DNA of 64,000 bases from Asparagopsis taxiformis (lineage: Eukaryota > Rhodophyta > Florideophyceae > Bonnemaisoniales > Bonnemaisoniaceae). The DNA lies in NCBI GenBank assembly GCA_030407315.1, contig JALQPE010002066.1:1-64000 (forward strand). Direction: 5' to 3'. The notes under the pieces were generated by a model. It searched no databases, was not told the origin of the DNA, and was given only the letters and a program-made list of their open reading frames with translations. The translations under genes and the position numbers were made by a program. Shown here piece by piece: positions 20,905 to 30,585 of the stretch; the first letter of the stretch is position 1, and each line of letters opens with the position of its first letter.

Positions 20905-21085
20905 CTGAAAGTCGGAGAGGAAGATCCGAACTCTCCGAACAACAAGAACTTTTCGTGGCGATAGCGGTACAGAGGAGGAGTGCAACAATACTGCAAAATA
21001 TTGAGCAAACGCAGCATGATGTGGAAATTGACCGTTGGTCCGTGACATAACTTCGAAGACTGGTTTCGCCGGGTGAAGCAGCGAT
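20905..21085 (-). pseudogene. Relic of the secreted Cys-rich family (signal peptide and 5' leader)
   Basis: The minus strand keeps the 5' motif gctgcttcacccggcg (21085-21060) and an ATG near 21017. It then keeps CSIVALLLCTAIAT, the hydrophobic core of the family signal peptide, one base out of frame with the ATG. The Cys-rich domain is not recognisable beyond 20905. It is one of four loci of this family, all on the minus strand. Confidence 0.65.
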
Positions 21086-21699
21086 ACTATTTTTCAGACT
21101 CAGCAGCCTAGAGTCGATCTCGTCGTGTTCAAGCAATGAATGTCTTATTCAGATTATCATTACTATCTGCAGTAGTTGATTGCAGTGGGGAAGTGCCAAC
21201 TGGACCTTTTGAGTTACCCTGTCCCTACAAATTCGAAATTTGAGTGAGCATTCAAGAGTCCGAGCATGGATTATTCCACGATTTGATATCATCCAGAACC
21301 ATTGCAGAAGCTTTAGATTCAATAAACAATGAGGAGTCACCATTGCAGTTCTTTACGACCGCAACATAGACGGAAAAAAGAAAACGAGCCAACCTGAACC
21401 TGTAGCAATGAAGATGAATGGTGTTGTGAGGACCGAGAAAAGTACAAGTAAAGTGTTCTGTAATCTTCCATGGCTATCCAGTTGATAGGGAGGAAGGAGC
21501 AGGCTATATGTACTAATTCTAGGTGGCGTAGAACAGGGTGAATGAATCAGTGGAGTAAAAATTGCAGGTGAGTTCACACTGTTCTAATCACTGAATATCA
21601 TGGTCATTAACATCCGCCCACTGCCGTACTAGGCACAGAACTCGATTGAAATCGAAACATGTTTAGTTTAGAGAACGCAGAGTGGCTGCTAGGTCTGGT

Positions 21700-22187
21700 G
21701 GATATCGAACAGTCCAAACCGAGGGGGGTAGGAGTCCTGTAGTCCTTCAGGTGATTAGCCTGCCTGTGCATTTAGCTGAAAGGCCCCCTGGCGCGGACAA
21801 TACATAACTAGAGTTCGATAGCTATTTGGTGAGGGTGGGCGGGAAAACTTAAGTGGAAGAGCAAGGGTGAGGCGGCACGGTGACGCAGTAGCTAGAGGCG
21901 ACTAGTTGACAATTCCCTGAACGACGCGAGAGCCTGCGCGTCGCGAATGACTGGTTTCCTTGGCGGCAGATGATCCTTCGGTGCAGCTCTGATTTGTATT
22001 CCATGACAAACGCCGTCGTCGGGTGGTAAATCAATTTGGTTCCTATCAGCTTGACTCTGTAGGAGTCGGAATGCAGGGGCAAGAGTTGCATACTGTATCG
22101 CAAACAGATTTTACCGCCAAATTAGCCACCGTGCCTCATACTTTCGTTGTGAAGTTAAAATATCTTCTTCGTTCCTTGAAACCCTAG
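21700..22187 (+). repeat. Dispersed non-coding repeat family, copy C
   Basis: A diverged copy of the family at 19290-19882 and 38015-38599. The block ggggggtaggagtcctgtag is conserved, as is the GGGGG/CCCCC pairing across about 60 bases. The copy ends with gaagttaaaa-t-tcttc, then cctag at 22183-22187 followed by t. Copia element 3 is inserted about 20 bases downstream. Confidence 0.6.
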
Positions 22188-22210
22188 TAGTTAGAGTGCC
22201 ATGTAATACT

Positions 22211-22343
22211 TGTCAGGATGCTAACAAAAGACAGCTGTCCGACGCACCGCCGGGACGCCGGCGAGAGTGAAACAAACAAAACCTATAAAAGCAGATCACA
22301 GACTTACGCAATAAAGAGGTAAGGATTCATTCTCCTTCTAACA
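22211..22343 (+). repeat. Element 3 5' LTR (short form, 133 bp)
   Basis: This very compact LTR has a TATA box tataaaa at 22284-22290 and a polyadenylation signal aataaa at 22310-22315, only 26 bases apart start to start. That leaves room for a very short R region. It lacks 49 bp present near the start of the 3' LTR. Confidence 0.9.
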
Positions 22344-22356
22344 GGTTATGGGCTAA
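22344..22356 (+). other. Half-tRNA-Met primer-binding site of element 3
   Basis: ggttatgggct begins at the base after the LTR. It is complementary to the anticodon-loop region of eukaryotic initiator tRNA-Met (…cccataacc). Copia and its relatives use such an internal tRNA fragment rather than the 3' CCA end. The same start recurs in the TRIM and in elements 5 and 6. Confidence 0.8.
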
Positions 22357-22428
22357 TTCCCGCCCACTGCGACTCACGATCACCCTACACACCCTTTCTC
22401 ATCTCGCGACGACCCACCCGCGACAACA

Positions 22429-23184
22429 ATGGACTCCGCTCGCCTCCCCACACTGTCCCCCGCGAATCAACGCTTCTGGAAACGGACCCTTCAGGCCCTC
22501 GCTGCAGACCTAGGCCTCGCCCAGCACCTAGATCCCAGCACCACAGCGCCTGCCGACCCGGAAGAATTCGCCAAATTCAAATTGGAACAAGAAAAACTGA
22601 GCCTCATAATCCTATCCAGCACACCGGAATCCATCGCAACACGCCTATCAGACGACACACTCGCCTCACCACCTCACCTGCTCGCATCACAGATCCTGAA
22701 CCACCTTCGAGAATCAACCTCACTACCGCACGCACTTCTAGAAGAACGTGCAAGATCTATTACCCTCACCGCAGACATGGATCTCGACACGTACCTCAGC
22801 GAACACGACGCCATGCGCATAGAGATGCGCAACGCCAATTACCCCGGCATCGATTCCGAATCCACCACGATCAAGTTCTTACTCCTGGGCCTACGTAACA
22901 ACCTCGACTACCGCATAGCACACGATCTACTCACATTAGACCCCCCCACACACATCTCCGATGTCGTCATACGCCTGCGACGCATGGAAGCGAACATAAA
23001 AAACCGCACACCAATTCCGCAGCGAACGCACACACAGGCACTACTCCCCCCGCGTTCCCCACCCCTCGCTACCCCAGACGCAATCCGCCCACCAAATGGT
23101 GCACATACCATCGCTCGCATACACACAACACACAAGAGTGCCGAACACGCCCCAGACACCCCAACACACTTCGTCGACCACTAA
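22429..23184 (+). pseudogene. Element 3 gag
   Basis: A 251-codon frame from ATG 22429 encodes a copia-type gag, with a UBN2-like helical region (LILSSTPESIATRLSD...LLEERARSITLTADMDLDTYLSEHDAMRIEMRNANYPGIDSE). The last 45 or so codons appear to be out of frame. One frame over, 23094-23150 encodes KWCTYHRSHTHNTQECRTR, a C-x2-H-x4-H-x4-C knuckle like that of element 6 (WCTMHGSPTHSTENC). The shift falls at or near a run of six C's at 23044-23049. The true gag would therefore continue into the protease frame. Confidence 0.8.
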
Positions 23185-24062
23185 AGGCAATCGACCACAA
23201 GCCGTTCGCACACAATGTCACGCACGTCGCCCCTGAACGCCTGTCTGTAGACCTGGAGTCTCTCACGGACCCCCACAATACTATCGATGTATCTGAACCG
23301 GGTAAGTCATACATACTAGACTCCGGAGCGCTCCCATCCCACGTCACATCGCCCACACCAAACATGACCCGATGCAGCCCCAACCGCTTCACCAAAACAG
23401 CCGCTAACCGCCTATACCCCATCACCCACACCGGACCCATACAGATACAAGCGAGGAACACGACGCTTCACTTACCTAATGCCGTATGCTCCCCTTCCAT
23501 CGGCCACAACCTACTTGCCGTTCACTCAATAGCAGCCAACCACGGCAACGTTACCTTCACCCCTGAAGCGGCTTACCTCCGCCCACATGGAAGCCGAACT
23601 CAAATAAAACTTGCGGACTTCCATAACGGCCTCTACACCTTCCGCGAGGTCACTCAACCCACGTGTCACACGGCCAGAACGACCCGAAATACACCTCCCC
23701 CCTCCCCACAGCACTCAGCCACGAATTCCTCCATCAACTCACGTCAACCCATCCCGGACACCCCAGCTCAAAACACAAGGAGCAAGAAGAAAATACAATG
23801 GGATCGACCATGGCGAACAAAACCACCTCTTCCCCGTCCCAAACCCTCACCACCCACAGTAGCCGCTCCCCCAAAACGTACCAACCTCCCCCGCCACCAC
23901 CTCCACAACCAATCCTCAGCGGTATTGTGCCACCCCCAGCTCACCCCCCACCAACTAGAACACCACAAGTTACACCTCCTGCCGCACCAAGCGCACCAAA
24001 ACAACAGCACACACCACACAAGCCCCGCCAAACCCTACCCCCCCTTTTCACACGCAAAATAA
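23094..24062 (+). pseudogene. Element 3 nucleocapsid knuckle and protease
   Basis: This frame is open from before 23094. It carries the CHHC knuckle, then KSYILDSGALPSHVT with the protease catalytic Asp at 23319, and a segment (GPIQIQARNTTLHLPNAVCSPSIGHNLLAVHSIAANHG) typical of copia protease and its linker. It extends without stop to 24062. The integrase and everything after it are in another frame that opens at 23663. The point of change within the proline-rich linker cannot be placed by eye. Confidence 0.8.
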
Positions 24063-26857
24063 CATCCCCCAAACTACCCAAACACAGAGCGGCAACGCAC
24101 CCACCCCATCCCACACCACCCGCTCCCACCACACCGTCACCCACACCGACGACAACGTCTCACCGCGACTTACACCTACAACTGGCACACGCCAATCCCC
24201 AAACCATCCAAAAAATGTGCGAGCACCGCATGCTACCCGTACTCGCGAACAACGACGACACGGCCCAACCTAAATTCACCTGCAGTGCTTGCGCAATAGC
24301 AAAAATCCGCAAAGCCCCCCATAAACCGACCACGCACACACACCAACTTGGTCAACATATCTCTTCCGACGTCTGTGGACCACTCACACCTACATCCAGG
24401 CACGGCAACCGTTACATCCTCACATTCGTCGACACAAAATCACGACACATGACCACATACACGATTCCAGACCGCTCTCACATCCCTCAGCTCACTATAC
24501 AATACTTGGAGCACGTACATAACATTCATGGAACCTACCCAAGATTCCTTCGCACAGACAACGCCAAAGAGTACCTCGCTCAGGCCCTCACAAGTGCACT
24601 CCACGAACGCGGAATCACTCACATCAAAACCGTCCCTCACACGCCGGAACAAAACAGCCTCGCCGAACGAATCAACGGCACACTTCTCAACGCAGTTCGC
24701 GCAAACTTGGCTCACAGCCAGTTAGACGACACATTTTGGGACGACGCCTTGCACGATTCCACGTTCAAACGCAACATCACACTCCATTCCACCACAGGCC
24801 GCCTCCCGCATACCGATTGGTACGGAACACCACCAGACATCCAACGCCTATTCGCCTTCGGTCAAATCGGTCACGCCCCGGTTCTTTCCCCCAAAACGAA
24901 ACTACAACCGCGTGCGATCACAGTCAGATACCTTCACGGCATAGACACCAATACTATAAGGGCACAAGATCTGACCACCGGCAAGGATCTACACATGTCT
25001 GCACTCAACTTCCACCCATACTACCCGGACCAAGACCCCTCCCACCGCCCATCCATGATATTCACAGCCATTACACCAACCAACCAAAGAGCAACCATAC
25101 CTTCCGCAATATCAGCCCACACGCCCGCCCCAAAATCACATCGCAGCGCTCAAAAATACCCAGACGCAATAGAATGGGCGGAAGCACACGACGCTGAATT
25201 ACAGAAACTCGATAACATGCAAGCCATCAAATGGACACCCCGTCACCTGATTCCACCCAACGCCAAGCCCATTCCCCTCACAATGACGTACAGGTACAAG
25301 CGAGATAACAATGACAAAATCATAGAACGGAAGGCTCGATGCGCCGTCCGTGGCGACATGATGCTCCCACACACCCACTTCGACCCGGCCACAACGGCTA
25401 CATTCACGGCAGACAAAACCACAATCCGGCTGCTGCTCTGCCACGCATCTGCTCACCGCATACCCATAGAGCACTTCGACATCACGTCAGCGTACCTACA
25501 CGAACCATTTTCACACAAAACCCCCGTATTCATAAAGCAGCACCCCCTCTTCGACGGCTCACTCAAACACCCAGAACCAGCAGGTACACTGGAAAGGAAC
25601 CTCTATGGAACAAGGCAAGGCGGCCGCATATTTTGCGACGGCGCCCGCGATTTCCTCACTACCCACAACTTCACACAGCTAAAGTCCGACCCCTGCTGCT
25701 TCACAAAATTCACACCCACCGGATACATTTTCGTAGCAATGACAATTGACGATTTCCTGGCTTGCGCGACGCACCAACCTCTACTGGACGAACTACACCA
25801 GACGCTTTGCACAAAATACAGCGTGAAACGGCTTGGCTTTCCGTCCCGCTACCTCAACTGGCATATTACACAAACCCCGCAAGGAGTTCACATAGCCCAA
25901 CCGCATATCATACGCTCCGTCGTCTCCAAAACGAATATGACCGACGCCAAACCAATAGAAAGGCTGTACTCCGATGGAATTGACTTATCCCCGCCAGGCC
26001 CGGACGAACCCCAAGACGACACAATATGCACCACTTACCGTGAAGTCATCGGCGAGCTACGATACCTGACGGACTGCACACGCCCCGAGCTCCAATTCTT
26101 CATCAACGCCCTCGCTCGCGCATCGCACAAACCGACACAGCGACACTGGAAGCATCTAAAGAGACTTATCCGCTTCCTCAAACATACCCCCTCCTTCGGC
26201 ATCTCCTTCCCCTCCACACCCCACGACGATCCACTCATATCCTATGCCGACGCAGATTTTGCTAACGACAAGACCACAAGAAAATCTATCTCAGGCTCAT
26301 TACACCTACTCCACGGTTCCCCCATCCACTGGGCCTCCCAACGACAATCTCTCGTTGCACTCAGCACATGCGACGCAGAATTCATATCTATATCCGATAC
26401 AATCAGACAAACGAACTGGATCGCTGGACTACTCAAAGAACTCCGCATCATCCCGCAGCAGCACGCCATCACCACATATACCGACTCACAATCGGCACTG
26501 CAAATCGCGACACAAACGGCACCAACTAAACGACGCAAATTCATAGACATACGGTACCACCACATTATCGACAACATCAACAACCAACAAATCAGGCTAC
26601 TCTACAAACCAACGGACGAAATGTTAGCAGACATATTTACAAAGCCACTCTCGAACCCCGCATTCCAGCGCATATCAACATCTATACAACTCCTAAACCC
26701 TCCCGTCAACGACCAAACTAGCTCACCGCCCCTGGGCGACAGGGGGCGTGTCAGGATGCTAACAAACAAGAAGTCGCCAAGAGGCAGTGACCAAATCAGT
26801 CAGGATGCTAACAAAAGACAGCTGTCCGACGCACCGCCGGGACGCCGGCGAGAGTGA
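23663..26857 (+). pseudogene. Element 3 pol: integrase, reverse transcriptase, RNase H
   Basis: A 1064-codon frame. Approximate residues: proline-rich linker 1-165; zinc domain LHLQLAHANPQTIQKM...CSAC 169-215; integrase SSDVCGPL (235), LRTDNAKEY (296) and SLAERINGTLLN (332); reverse transcriptase from 520, with RARCAVRGD-like ARCAVRGDM and catalytic MTIDDFLA (693); RNase H SYADADFA (858), CDAEFISI, YTDSQSALQ and LADIFTKPL (988). All catalytic acidic residues are present. The stop lies 109 bases inside the 3' LTR. This part alone looks intact; gag is out of frame with it. Confidence 0.9.
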
Positions 26858-26930
26858 AACAAACAAAACCTATAAAAGCAGATCACAGACTTACGCAATA
26901 AAGAGGTAAGGATTCATTCTCCTTCTAACA
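26749..26930 (+). repeat. Element 3 3' LTR (long form, 182 bp)
   Basis: The LTR opens with TG and a 17-base motif beginning gtcaggatg. The motif recurs 49 bases later, near 26799, and the rest is identical to the 5' LTR from that point. The TATA box is at 26871-26877 and aataaa at 26897-26902. Confidence 0.9.
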
Positions 26931-26935
26931 ATACT

Positions 26936-27303
26936 CTCCTCGAAATTGCAAATCGCAAGCTGAACGTTGGCAACGTGTATCATTGGAACACGTGTGAAAG
27001 TCATGGTTATCAAAAGGAGAAATGATAAACAGTAGCCGGAGCATCCTTTGCCGTATTCCTTCAATCTGTCTGTCGGGGCTCGCTGAGCCCGCTCAGCTTT
27101 TTTCCTCCCTTCTACTACTACCGTCGCTACCTCAGTGGATTTTAACCCCGGACATCCTCCATCACTCTCGCGATGTGCTTGTGATGACAAGCAGTGAGCT
27201 GTACCGTTCCAGAACCGTTTCAATTGTTAAAACAGCATCCTGAAAGGATACATGCTGAATGGTGCCGAATTCCAGTGTATATTTAGTAGGCCGTTGTCCT
27301 CCT
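26936..27303. other. Spacer, no gene recognised
   Basis: About 370 bases. Minus-strand and plus-strand frames of 70-110 codons exist but show no domain, and none is repeated elsewhere in the window. Confidence 0.4.
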
Positions 27304-27308
27304 GTTAA

Positions 27309-27673
27309 TGTTGGGATATCCATGTAACCAGGCGACATGCTGTAGCCAGCTTGCATTATATTGTAAACGGTAATAGATGCAGCGGCTTGAAGTAATTTTG
27401 GCAAGAACGATATTGACTTTCTGTCATAGCTGTAGCGCTTGTATCTACCTACAGTGACGACACCCTGCAAGCCAATGTGTCAGTCAATTCCCTTCACGTA
27501 CACCAACTAGTAGTGCCGTCAGTGGCGGCACATTCATTTGGTACTCCAGAATCAGTACTTAAGTGCGATCTCTCGATGCGCATTTATGAAATAAAAAACC
27601 TATCGCAACTTCAACAACCACACATGCCAACTCTAGTGTCTGCGCAGACACAAACATTCTTTATAGTTTAACA
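27309..27673 (+). mobile_element. Solo LTR of the TRIM family carrying a nested insertion
   Basis: The ends tgttgggatatcc (27309) and tttaaca (27673) match the TRIM LTR, and a perfect duplication gttaa flanks it (27304-27308, 27674-27678). Removing 27341-27622 plus one copy of catgc leaves an LTR of about 78 bp, the short form. Two insertions therefore occurred in order: TRIM family first, then the inner element. Confidence 0.85.
27341..27622 (+). mobile_element. Solo LTR of a second family, nested (282 bp)
   Basis: It starts tgtagcc and ends accaca, with a perfect duplication catgc at 27336-27340 and 27623-27627. It has an aataaa signal near its 3' end (about 27591). Its first 85 bases or so recur at 37944-38022. 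No coding capacity and no internal domain remain. Confidence 0.8.
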
Positions 27674-27955
27674 GTTAATTAACGAAATTGAATACTATGG
27701 GAGCAAGCGTGCATGACAGCGATGACGAGGAGTAACCGTAGAAGTCATTCTTGGGTCCAAAACTATCCCAGGTCCCATGAAGACACCAGGAAGAGCTACA
27801 ACACTCGGTAAAAGGTTAAGTGGAGGGGCTAATTACGTACATCGGAACCAGGAGATTCCGTCTGGTCGAGAGCATCGGTCCCCATTACAGAAGGCACCTA
27901 AACAGCCAAGTTCGAGCACATTGACTCACAGCCCCAAATCTTCTCAGTACATAAC

Positions 27956-28026
27956 TGTTGAGATATCCATAAAACCAGCTCATATCCCAACTCTAGTGCA
28001 TGCGCAGGTACAACATCCTTTTCAGT
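27956..28026 (+). repeat. Diverged TRIM-family LTR relic
   Basis: About 70 bases match the TRIM LTR with many substitutions (tgttgagatatcc start, ctctagtgcatgcgcagg core). The end is eroded and no duplication is clear. An inverted, shorter relic lies at 28313-28360. Confidence 0.6.
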
Positions 28027-28312
28027 GTAACGTTATTGGAGTCTAATATTTTTGCCCGTACAATCAGGATCGCACTGCTTCGAAAATAGGGACCATGGGA
28101 GACGTAACTCTCTGCTAGAGCGTACACATGTAATACTCTATTGAACTCTGCAGTGAAACAAAATATACCAAGACCAACCAATGTCAATGTATGTTCATAC
28201 TCGACGTACATGTCTTCTGCGATATCTTCTCCAAATAGTTTTAATGGTTTTCTCAAGTAGTCAGTACTACATAGAAAATCGAGAGAGAAACCTAGGGAAA
28301 AGGTTGACTATG

Positions 28313-28360
28313 ACGGATGTTGTACCAGCGCAGGCACTAAAGTAGGGATGTGAGTTACGT
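28313..28360 (-). repeat. Inverted TRIM-family LTR relic
   Basis: The ggatgttgtaccagcgcagg region matches the reverse complement of the relic at 27956-28026. The two relics form an inverted pair about 290 bases apart. Confidence 0.5.
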
Positions 28361-28647
28361 TTTGGCATATCCGCACAAACGAATAAACCGCGTACTGTAA
28401 TAGCATATCTACTGCCACCATGCCTGCAGCAGACATCACACCGGCAATGTGGCTTATTTGTGTTACACGTGCTAAGACCAAACGGGGCATTCACTGGAAA
28501 TGGCTCTTCCACTCATTCGTACCAAATTTGTATTTTTCGTCAACTCCAGGAATCTGCTGTGAGAGGCTCACAGGTCATGTAGAATCTCTCGGCAAAGAAT
28601 TGAATGCAACAAGTATTCCAAGGTAGAGGCAGCCACATCTAACTAAT

Positions 28648-29532
28648 TTAGCCCATTACCAAACGACATTGATTGGTGGCTGCGGAAACACCCGTACCGT
28701 CCATCCCCGCACTCGTGCTGGTACAACGATTACAGCAGCTGTTTACAATGACAGGACCATCAATACTGAAAGTGGCGAAGCTTCCAGGATCACACGCCCT
28801 GTCGAAATTATCATTCAAACAACCGTTGTAGCAATCCAACGCTTCTCCTTCGACACCATCAGTGGCAAGCATGCCTCCATCATTTTGAACTGCAGCCAAG
28901 ACAGTCACACTGACTGTGGAAGTTCCACACGTGCATCTCCCGCTAATCGGAGTTTGGCCAATAGTACCCGCGAGAACGAAGGAACACATCTGTGATGGAG
29001 ACGGAGTGACGGAATTAGTTGGAGTAACAGACGGCGTCACCGAGGTAGTCGGAGACACGGACGGCGATGGAGTAACGCTAGGACTCACAGTAGGAGTTAC
29101 GGAAGGAGATGGAGTTGCAGTTCCAGTTGCAGTGGGAGCGACAATCACAATCGGGGCCGTGATTGGAGCGGGTGCAGGGGCCGGTACAGGAGCAGGTACT
29201 GCGGGCGCAGGTGGCACAATGGGGGGGAGTGGAGGAGGTGGAGGTGGCGGCATGCGACGCGGCCCACGGCATCGGAAACCGCCTGCACCGTCAGATCTTT
29301 CACAAGTACGAACTGCACAGTTTGCACCATCTCTGCAAGGAGACATGGCGGAACAGTCCCGGCGAGCCCTCATGCGGCGGCGGTAGCAGACTCGAGGACA
29401 ACTTCCACATGGGCGGTCATCTGTCTGATGGTCAATGGCATTGAGATCTTGTGCATTGGACGGTATGTTTATTGCAACAACGGAACACAGAAGGAGTGCA
29501 GCTATGCTGCATGTGATGAAGTGACGAAGCAT
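28648..29532 (-). CDS. Secreted Cys-rich protein with V-T-P-S repeats (intact family member)
   Basis: This single 294-codon frame starts at ATG 29532. Residues 1-28 form a signal peptide (hydrophobic core CSIAALLLCSVVA). Residues 40-92 are an Arg/Cys-rich domain with eight cysteines (CGSCPRVCYRRR...CRDGANCAVRTCERSDG). Residues 95-135 are a proline-rich linker, and 137-183 are V-T-P/S-P-S repeats likely to be O-glycosylated. Residues 184-294 hold a second domain with ten cysteines (CSFVLAGTIG...GRCTCGTS...LDCYNGC...SCCNRC...NQCRL). The even cysteine count fits disulphides outside the cell, so a wall or matrix protein is likely. I know no named family. The start is supported by alignment with the relics. 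A gctgcttcacccggcg motif lies about 50-70 bases upstream. Confidence 0.8.
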   Translation of the reverse strand: MLRHFITCSIAALLLCSVVAINIPSNAQDLNAIDHQTDDRPCGSCPRVCYRRRMRARRDCSAMSPCRDGANCAVRTCERSDGAGGFRCRGPRRMPPPPPPPLPPIVPPAPAVPAPVPAPAPAPITAPIVIVAPTATGTATPSPSVTPTVSPSVTPSPSVSPTTSVTPSVTPTNSVTPSPSQMCSFVLAGTIGQTPISGRCTCGTSTVSVTVLAAVQNDGGMLATDGVEGEALDCYNGCLNDNFDRACDPGSFATFSIDGPVIVNSCCNRCTSTSAGMDGTGVSAATNQCRLVMG

Positions 29533-29574
29533 TATTCTGGTGTAGATGTGCTGAATGATGCAGGAACGGAGGTT

Positions 29575-29600
29575 GGGTTCGCCGGGTGAAGCAGCGATAT
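29575..29600 (-). promoter_or_regulatory. Conserved upstream motif of the secreted-protein family
   Basis: The motif ccgggtgaagcagcg (plus-strand reading) lies 45-70 bases before the ATG of the intact gene. It recurs at the same place before the split copy (10862-10888) and the relics at 21060-21085 and 37577-37600. It is a better conserved block than most of the relic coding sequence. It could be a core promoter or leader element. Confidence 0.5.
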
Positions 29601-30003
29601 CTATCAGAAGAGTAATGGGCGATGCATGAGAATAAGTATTGAATGAGCAAAGTGCTCCGGGTGAACAACGTGGCGTAGTTTCAGGTGTGTACTACAGAAT
29701 GCGGGTTCGCAGTAATATTGCCTCTGAAGTGAAAGGGATGGAAAAGGAATATTCGTGAAGTTGTGAAGCCCAACGGCTCTGGGAAATGTTACCGCGTAAC
29801 GTGGCTTTTCCATCTTGGCGGAGCGGGCGGTCGACAAGCCACGTGTAAAATGAAGGCTATTGACGACGTGACGGAAAACACCATTCGCCAACGTTCATTT
29901 TTGTCATCTGTCATTGGCATGTTAGCGTCAGTGATTAGTTTTCTTGGTTTTCGGGCAGTTCAGGAAATCGATTGCGCGACAGGTCACGTGGCCTTTGCGA
30001 GTG

Positions 30004-30493
30004 TGACGATATCTCGCGACCGATCCGGATCAATGGACCTAGCTGTAAGGTCCGTGTCGCAGCTATCTACTGTAATTCGCTCGACCCGCCGTCCGGGAGA
30101 GCCGGCCGTCGGTGAGTCGCTCGCTTGTGTAGGTTACTATATCTACCCGCCATCCCCTTTACCGCTCTACTCTCCAGATAAGAGATTATGGAATTATAGA
30201 GTAAATAACGCGGTTCAACCCAAAGGTTGCGTCGCTGTTGCTCTTCCATTCTCGACAAACTTTCCAAACGTTCCACGCCTTCCTGTCGCAGTTCCACACT
30301 CCCCTTAGCCTGTCCCACGCGCGCACCCGCTCGTCCACCGCCCGCTCGCTGACTACGCTACCGCTTGTTGACATTCTATTTGGAGTGTGACAACTGACTT
30401 GGTCTGTTTACCATACGTTGCTATCGGGTAACATACGGGGGCTTGGACCGCCGTCCGATAGTGACCTCTCGCTGAAAGGCAGTGCTTACGACA
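30004..30493 (+). repeat. Element 4 5' LTR
   Basis: 490 bp, TG...CA ended, matching 35733-36222 with a single visible base difference. A short reading frame from ATG 30533 to TGA 30580 follows the LTR and overlaps the region just upstream of the gag start. Confidence 0.93.
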
Positions 30494-30585
30494 ATCCGGA
30501 TTTAGCGTCTGTATTGCCGCGAGAGAACCGTGATGGCTGACACGCCAATCGAAGACAAGAAGGCCGACGCGATCGTTTGATCAAG

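Larger units (their letters stand above)
22211..26930 (+). mobile_element. Ty1/copia retrotransposon, element 3 (4720 bp)
   Basis: The 5' LTR is 22211-22343 and the 3' LTR 26749-26930. They are flanked by a perfect duplication atact (22206-22210 and 26931-26935). The primer site ggttatgggct follows the 5' LTR at once, matching the half-initiator-tRNA-Met type. A purine tract ending gggggcg precedes the 3' LTR. Domain order is gag, protease, integrase, reverse transcriptase, RNase H. The 3' LTR is 49 bp longer than the 5' LTR, but otherwise they match base for base. Gag-pol is broken by two frame changes relative to element 6. Confidence 0.93.

Noticed and set aside
23044..23184. A programmed frameshift between gag and protease in element 3
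   Set aside because: The zinc knuckle already lies in the second frame, and the shift falls at or near a run of six C's; element 6 has a single fused frame, so an indel is simpler.
29763..30308. A 181-codon plus-strand gene
   Set aside because: Most of it is the 5' LTR of element 4 and the same frame reappears in the 3' LTR (35732-36037); the upstream part has no recognisable domain.
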